From NCBI GenBank assembly GCA_905250115.1, contig CAJNOI010000023.1, positions 356,833 through 420,832 on the forward strand: DNA of 64,000 nucleotides, in the 5' to 3' direction. This stretch comes from Adineta steineri. Lineage: Eukaryota > Rotifera > Eurotatoria > Adinetida > Adinetidae. Position 1 is the first letter of the stretch, and every line of letters starts with the position of its first letter. Below are positions 58,439 through 64,000 of this stretch, piece by piece. Made by a program: the position numbers and the translations under genes. The notes beneath the pieces were generated by a model, which saw nothing but the letters and a program-made list of their open reading frames with translations, was not told the DNA's origin and did no database searches.

Positions 58439-59850
58439 AGGGTGTGGGTGTTCTCTTTTAGATCAACGAGCGACACCTAGCGGCGGAGCCAGGATTTCGT
58501 GCTAGGTGGGGCTCAGCCCATCAGTTTTCTGTAGGTCGATCTGAAGTAGAGCTAATATATTTTTTGTTACCTCAGTGATAATGTAAAGGTATGGAAGAGG
58601 GTAAAGAAGCTTTAGTTGATAATACTTCAGATAAAAAAGTAAATGAAAAAATTCAGAAGATAAGGAGCTTCACTTGGCACTGGTAATCTAATCAGGGCCA
58701 ATTTCGGTATCGCTGGAACCAAAATCTACGAATTTGAGAACTCGTTAGATACCTCCATAACTGAGAGCATATCCGTGGTTCGTTGCTCGAGGCACTGATA
58801 CAGTTCGAAATCGATTTGATTGAAGATTTTACAGGGCACACCTAACTTGAAAGAAGGATATCAATTGCATTCTTCTCTATCTGAATTTGAATTAGAGATG
58901 ACAGTATGTTCAGCGGAACAAGAGTCATAGGAACGTCATTTATACGTAAAGAGAGAGGTGGAGATGAAGCTGGAAATGTTGCATGATGAATACTTGAGTC
59001 AGAGACACATGCACTAATAAATAGTTTAATATATTCTGATGTAACTATGTGAGTCTTTGACTTGTGAATCTAAAGGTAGTAAGACCAAGCCCATAGATTT
59101 TTAGTTTTGTTCTTTTTCAGGTGAAGAACTTATACTTGTTAGAGGGAGATTCATCTAACTGATGGATATTAAATTTTAATCTTTATTTCAGATGGGATCT
59201 ATATATAACTGACTGAAATAGAAAAAAATCAGTGATACCTTAAAATAAAACGGACGAAAAGAAAAAATACGAAAAACTACAACAAGGGAAGAGAAACGTA
59301 TGGAAAATGCCTTAAAATGAAGAAAAGAAAAGAGATGTATGTTTATTCAACGTGTCATTTATGTAAAGTTTACCTTAGCAGAACAGAAGAAAGAGAGAGA
59401 ATATGAAGATACCAAATATACAAGAGTCGTGCTTAACAATACTTTTAATCCTTTTGTGGTTCGTGCCTACTACGACGAGCGCTAATATTTGGCACGAGAG
59501 ATCGTAGACTAAATTCTTTTTTACAGCTCTAAATAACAAGTAAACGCTGCATTAATGACACTGATACGCTAAGAAACTATAATGATCTAAATTGAAAAAT
59601 AGAAAATCTTGCATTAGATTATCTATGCAAATATTAAGTATAGTTAGATATAATTCTTTATATAGTAGAAAAGGGAGAAAGAAGTTTATCTTTCATAATA
59701 TAATTAAATAGCAAAGTACCGCTGAAAGTTCTATTTCCGAAAAACTTTTCAAAAACTTTCTAGGTAGGGCTCAAACCTTTCTAGGTGGGGCTTAGCCCCG
59801 TCTAGCCCCACTGGTAGCTCCGCCACTAGCGACACCCATACGCACACCCT
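58439..59850. repeat. Telomere-like hairpin, copy D, split by a hAT-type insertion
   Basis: Left arm AGGGTGTGGGTGT (58439-58451) and right arm ACACCCATACGCACACCCT (59832-59850) are inverted copies. They lie about 1.4 kb apart only because the element at 58478-59828 inserted between them. Without that insert and one copy of its target duplication the arms would be about 50 bases apart, as in the other copies. Confidence 0.75.
58478..59828. mobile_element. 1351-bp hAT-type non-autonomous element with 8-bp target duplication
   Basis: The ends TAGCGGCGGAGCCA (58478) and, in reverse complement, TAGTGGCGGAGCTA (59828) are inverted repeats. GCGACACC stands on both sides (58470-58477 and 59829-59836), an exact 8-bp duplication as made by hAT transposases. 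Subterminal CTAGGTGGGGCTCAGCCC (about 58503) and CTAGGTGGGGCTTAGCCCC (about 59781) are repeated in direct orientation, and each is partly self-complementary. The interior has no transposase reading frame. Confidence 0.88.
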
Positions 59851-59879
59851 CCATCTTTCTCAAAATTTCTATCTTATTT

Positions 59880-60520
59880 ACATCTATTAGATCACGACAA
59901 AATAACAAGATGTTGCGAAGATTTCATTGTTGTTGCATATTTCTAAGTGAAATATGTGATCAGCCATCAAATATTTTCCGTTTGAAGAAAAAAAGAAATT
60001 ATACACATAGGTAATTACTGTCTATCGTACAAAACCATGTGCTTCGATTAGAAAGAGAAACAGTGATCAACGGACTGTATCTAAAATGTCCTTTTAAAAT
60101 AAAAACAACAAAGAAAATAAAATTTATATTTTTTAATACGAAACTTTTATCTAGAAACCATATCGGCTCCAGAAATGAATTGTTAATATTATCTCTCAAT
60201 TTTCTTTTTCTTTTATGCATTCTTGATGACAAAAAAATATTATTTCGAAGATTTTATTATTATTGCCAATCTGTCAGTGAAATATGTGATCACTCATCCA
60301 TTATTTTGTGTATAAAGAAAAAGAAATAATGCACAAAGATAGTTACTGTCAATCATAACAAAAAAATATTTTTCGAGCAGAAAAATAAAAAGTGATCAAC
60401 AAACTGTATCTAAAATATCCTTGGTAAAAATAAAAACAACGAGGAAAATAAAACTTATATTTTTTAATATGAGAGTTTTATCTACAAACCATGTTGGTAC
60501 GAGAAATAAATTATTCCATT
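59880..60520. repeat. Tandem duplication, period 330 bp
   Basis: Two adjacent copies, about 59880-60200 and 60210-60520, align with a constant offset of 330. GTGAAATATGTGATCA occurs at 59947 and 60277, and CTGTATCTAAAAT at about 60075 and 60405. The copies differ by scattered substitutions, so the event is not recent. ORFs of 77 and 96 codons here are not conserved between the copies. Confidence 0.75.
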
Positions 60521-62381
60521 ATAATTTTGAAAATAATTTATAAACAATAAGAAAAAATATTCTAAGAGCAATCATAATGTATTTATAAATGAAGTTCTAT
60601 TGTCTTAACAATACGATATTGAAAAGAATAGAAATAACAAAATAGAGTTTTTAATTAGAAAATCGAACGTAAATTGATATAGGCACCAGTAGAAACTCGA
60701 ATTTTATTTAGCATTCTCAACATTTTCTGAAAATCTGAGAATCTGCTGAGATTGTCCCTTCATAAGAAGAAATGCGTGCAACATCAGAAATAATTAATTT
60801 TGATTTTAATTCTAGTTTAAATAAATTAATCAACATGAAATGCATGAACGCATAAAATAAAATATAAGATTTTTAAACATTAAATCTGGGTAAAGTTCAG
60901 ATCTTATGCGATTCTTCCTTTCGCAAGCTTCTTTTTCCACAAAATCATTGTGCAACATGTCTATTTTAACTATTTTAAATTCTGCAACTCTTAGATAGTC
61001 TTTTTGTTGAATTTCATTTTGGCATATGGTGAAAAAAGCGCCGCTAATGCTATTAAGTGAAAACTTAAGTATCTAAAAGAGACATTATGCGTGAGTTTTT
61101 CTAGAAATTGACAACAAACAAAACTTTTGCATTTCGATGAAAGGTCTTATCTTCGAATAGTGGTTTTTGTAAACGTTCTTCATAGAAACCAAAACCTCGT
61201 GTATCTATCGGCCAATCTTCTAAATAAAATAATCAGGAAATATGAAAATTTTTCTGAAAAAGGCTTTTCGGACATCGTGCATATATTCGATTGTAATTAC
61301 GAAAAATATTAATGCTTTAATACGTATTTTTTTATTATCATTGTAATGCGCAAATATTTTCTTCGTATTGACGTCAAACACTGGTTAGTTCGAGAAAATG
61401 AGTAACAGCTTGACTAATGAGCCATAACATCATTACGAAATGCAAAAGATAGATAAGAACAGTGAAAGCGAAAACAAAAAAATACGAAAAAGAAATGCGG
61501 AGGAGCTGTTAGTATATAATCAACGAATATTTCTAATATTTTCACATTTGAAATCAAGCATCACAAACGCATTAAATAAGGTAAGCAGTGTTCTTATCTA
61601 ATATCATTAACTATTTGTGTGTAGTATAAACGAATCAGTTATTAATATTGAGCAAAATTATGGACATTTCATACCATATCTTAATGACTACAAAATCATT
61701 TGAGAAAGTGTGAAACTTAAATATATTCGTAAATTACAATGAGTTCATATTGAATTTGATATTCTTAGTGTCAGATAACTTCGATTATGTTTTATATAGT
61801 ACTTCTATATCACTACTTTTTTCATCAGCGCGCTGTAATGGTCGTAGTCTTTACCCAAGTACTAATCATAAATAAAGTAGTCTATGATAGATCAATTTCT
61901 TAATTTTCTAACTGGATAACGCCAAAGACCAACAGTAGTATTTCGACAGGATATACATAAACATGTCGCACGTATCACCGCTCACGTTTTTCTGAAAATG
62001 TTTTAGTTACTACTATAAATTATTTCAGCTTATTTTTCAAGTGTTTCAAATATAATAATAACATAATTATTAACATAAATCTGTCAAGTTAAATTTATAA
62101 AAAAAAGTAGGAAGAAAATATATATGTAATTACTTGAACTGATTTTTAAGATGCACCGACAGAGATGTTAATTGAATGTGAAATGTCATTTACAAGAGCA
62201 TATAGGATCTGAAAACTAATGTGCGAGATATATCACATCTTTTCGAATGTCGAGATGATCAATTCTTAATCAATATTTTAGGTTAGTCAAAGCAAGATGT
62301 TTTCAAAAATACTTATAAGGTCATACATATACACAATTTTCTTTTTTATGAAGGTCACTATGTTATTGTACCCGTCCAAGT
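60521..62381. other. Gene-poor region, about 1.9 kb
   Basis: AT-rich. A 61-codon ORF at 61127-61312 lacks support. No repeat or RNA gene was recognised. Confidence 0.4.
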
Positions 62382-62581
62382 CAGACAAGTAACGAAAAAA
62401 TAGAAATTTTAATGCGTAAAAAGCGCACATTTTAATACCTTAAAAAAAATTCTTTATGAGAACAAAACGAGTTAACCTAAGTTAATGTCATGAAACTTCT
62501 TTCTATTAAAAAAACATTTTAACAGGTTAAAATGCGCGTTTTTTTACGCGTAAAACAGGTCATTTTTTTGTTACTTGTCTG
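62382..62581. mobile_element. 200-bp inverted-repeat element (MITE-like)
   Basis: Left arm CAGACAAGTAACGAAAAAAT and, in reverse complement, right arm CAGACAAGTAACAAAAAAAT start at 62382 and end at 62581. Similarity continues inward through blocks around ATGCGTAAAAAGCGCACATT and TACGCGTAAAAAAACGCGCA for about 65 bp. No clear target duplication is visible. It lies 167 bp upstream of the kinase-like gene and may carry part of its promoter. Confidence 0.65.
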
Positions 62582-62748
62582 CCTGAGTTTTGAAGTACAA
62601 CAAAGTTACCTTTCATTTTGTTTTTCAAGCTATTTATTTACAACTCTCCTATTCGATAATAAAGAGCACAGCGCCCCGAATTCACTTGGCATACCTATAT
62701 ATACTCAAAAGATAAACAAGAATTTAACATTTATTATATTCTCGCGCA

Positions 62749-63675
62749 ATGACGCGTGTTATCGCTCTTCATGGATCAACAGGCGCAGGAAAATCGACAC
62801 TCACTCGTTTAATGGGTGAACATTTGGGCACGAATTGTCATGTTATGGAGGAAACTATGGAAGGACTTTTGGGGGCGCCGAGTTCAGATGATAAACATAT
62901 GCCGTGGTATCGACAAAAACCGGCAATTACCGGTAATGATAAGGTCACAAGTTTGTTCATGGTATATATCAGTCCAATATCAATACTTATTTTTACCCTC
63001 ATCAGCCATTATTTTGCTGGTACTGTCTGGCCAGTTATCATACTGTTTATTATTTGTCTGGCTATCGGTCGATTTTTCCGTTGGTTAAAGAGTACGATGT
63101 TATCAAAAATGTGGTTCTACAATGTTTCTTTATTTAATGATCAACAAAACCGAAGTAATTGTACATGGATATGGAGAGATCGAACTTGTCTCGATGTCTA
63201 TGCATATGCTTTAATGGCAAATAGTCCTTCAGTTCCATTGAATATGGGGCAAATTCTTCTGGAAGAAACACACACAACAAGTGTAGCTATCATACTAGAT
63301 GTGCCAGAACATATTATCAAGACAAATTTAAGAAGAAGAATGAACGCTCCAACTACAACGTTTTGGATGGCTTTTGCTACACGACTAATATTGTTGAGTA
63401 AAATATCTATTCGAACAACAACTAATGCTCTAAAGTTAGTCGAACGATGGTATCAAAAAATGAATGTACCCGTAATTAAAATTAGTCAACTTCGTGATAA
63501 ATTAGACTATGATTCAAAAACAGGAGATATTCAATGGAGTAAGCATTCAATGAATGTCCTTCAAAAAGCTATCGACGAAGCTATTGAAAAACGTGGATTA
63601 CCATGTGCAACGATTGATGAATCGCTAATTCCATGGCAAACTGTACAAAATTCTCGTCTCGTTCATTATTATTAA
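62749..63675 (+). CDS. P-loop nucleoside/nucleotide kinase-like protein with membrane insertion
   Basis: A 308-residue intronless ORF. The start has a Walker A loop in IALHGSTGAGKSTLTRLMGEHLG (loop residues 9-17), followed by an acidic EETMEGLL helix. The later part has RDRTCLDVYAYALM, like the DRS-type motif of deoxynucleoside kinases, and IILDVPEHIIKTNLRRR, like their LID/Arg region. Between them, about residues 66-107, lie two strongly hydrophobic segments (SPISILIFTLISHYF and WPVIILFIICLAIG) that no soluble kinase of this fold has. They read as a membrane hairpin. Substrate and origin are not recognised; the combination is unusual. Start chosen at the first ATG in frame. Confidence 0.65.
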   Translation: MTRVIALHGSTGAGKSTLTRLMGEHLGTNCHVMEETMEGLLGAPSSDDKHMPWYRQKPAITGNDKVTSLFMVYISPISILIFTLISHYFAGTVWPVIILFIICLAIGRFFRWLKSTMLSKMWFYNVSLFNDQQNRSNCTWIWRDRTCLDVYAYALMANSPSVPLNMGQILLEETHTTSVAIILDVPEHIIKTNLRRRMNAPTTTFWMAFATRLILLSKISIRTTTNALKLVERWYQKMNVPVIKISQLRDKLDYDSKTGDIQWSKHSMNVLQKAIDEAIEKRGLPCATIDESLIPWQTVQNSRLVHYY

Positions 63676-64000
63676 AAAAACATAGATCAATACTTATTTT
63701 CCATACCCTTTATAGTTGAAAGAAAATATTTTTTTGTCTTTCTATTAGAGCTTTCATATGACAATTGATATTCTTTCTAATAAATTAAACTTTTAATATT
63801 AATATAGTTTATTATTACTGATAATTTTTTACGTCCAAAGTCACATATCTATGATAATCGAAAACATCACTCAACCATACATTTTACTTGAACCAAGTAA
63901 TTATAGGGTATTTCCATGGGATCTCAACCGCCTGTACAAAATTTTTCTCAGATTTTCACAAAACTTTCAGGACTGATAGAGCATTTAATTACGATCTTTT
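63676..64000. other. Intergenic to window end, 325 bp
   Basis: AT-rich 3' flank of the kinase-like gene; nothing recognised. Confidence 0.4.

Noticed and set aside
60039-60329. 96-codon plus ORF and 77-codon minus ORF
   Set aside because: They fall in the tandem duplication, and the frames are not kept between the two copies.
62532-63088. 95-codon and 90-codon ORFs overlapping the kinase-like gene
   Set aside because: Other frames of the P-loop protein region and of the MITE arm; no motifs of their own.
1-64000. tRNA, rRNA or CRISPR features
   Set aside because: No cloverleaf with a GGTTCGA-type arm, no rRNA core sequence and no spaced direct-repeat array was seen by eye. A tRNA or covariance scan would settle small RNAs.

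Overview
The window is eukaryotic nuclear DNA and most resembles a bdelloid rotifer (inference). It is strongly AT-rich. Most introns are about 50-60 bp with GT..AG ends. Several genes have a splice-acceptor-like TTTTAG or TTTCAG just before the ATG, as expected for spliced-leader trans-splicing. Four short hairpins carry TGTGGG/CCCACA-type sequence, the telomere unit reported for bdelloids. Intact metazoan genes sit beside genes of bacterial or fungal type, many DNA-transposon remnants and broken gene fragments.

Layout. 1-4.2 kb: an ERI1-like exonuclease end, a purple acid phosphatase broken by a stop and a frameshift, and an SLC25 carrier. 4.2-10 kb: gene-poor, with one telomere-like hairpin, a 60-aa coiled-coil gene, a 554-bp inverted-repeat element and a two-exon orphan gene. 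10-17 kb: an MRS2-type Mg2+ channel, an eight-exon GH27 alpha-galactosidase with a lectin-like insertion, two CadD-like transporters in tandem and a nucleoside/guanine deaminase. 17-24 kb: two tandem GPCR genes with a small membrane-protein ORF between them. 24.9-36.4 kb: a secreted orphan protein, a 12-exon novel protein kinase C, a 153-bp piggyBac-like MITE, a SnoaL-like protein, a long IQ-motif gene and a divergent N-terminal methyltransferase. 37-45 kb: ethanolamine kinase, 6-phosphogluconolactonase, an 11-exon legumain and an intronless fungal-type DHA2 transporter. 46.6-55.7 kb: a third GPCR, a 1.27-kb inverted-repeat transposon and an ABCB/P-glycoprotein gene. 56.4-64 kb: degraded accessory DNA with three telomere-like hairpins, a P450 fragment, an F-box/LRR-like fragment, a hAT-type element with 8-bp target duplication, a 330-bp tandem duplication and a P-loop kinase-like gene with a membrane insertion.

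There is no operon logic. Functional themes are membrane transport (Mg2+, cadmium-type, MFS, ABCB, SLC25), lysosomal or secreted hydrolysis (legumain, alpha-galactosidase, dead acid phosphatase) and signalling (PKC, GPCRs). The most unusual signal is the family of telomere-like hairpins at 4.5, 56.4, 57.3 and 58.4/59.8 kb. Three of the four lie beside truncated genes, and one was split by a hAT insertion. They may mark healed chromosome breaks or a small hairpin mobile element. All functional calls come from reading the translation; no database search was run.
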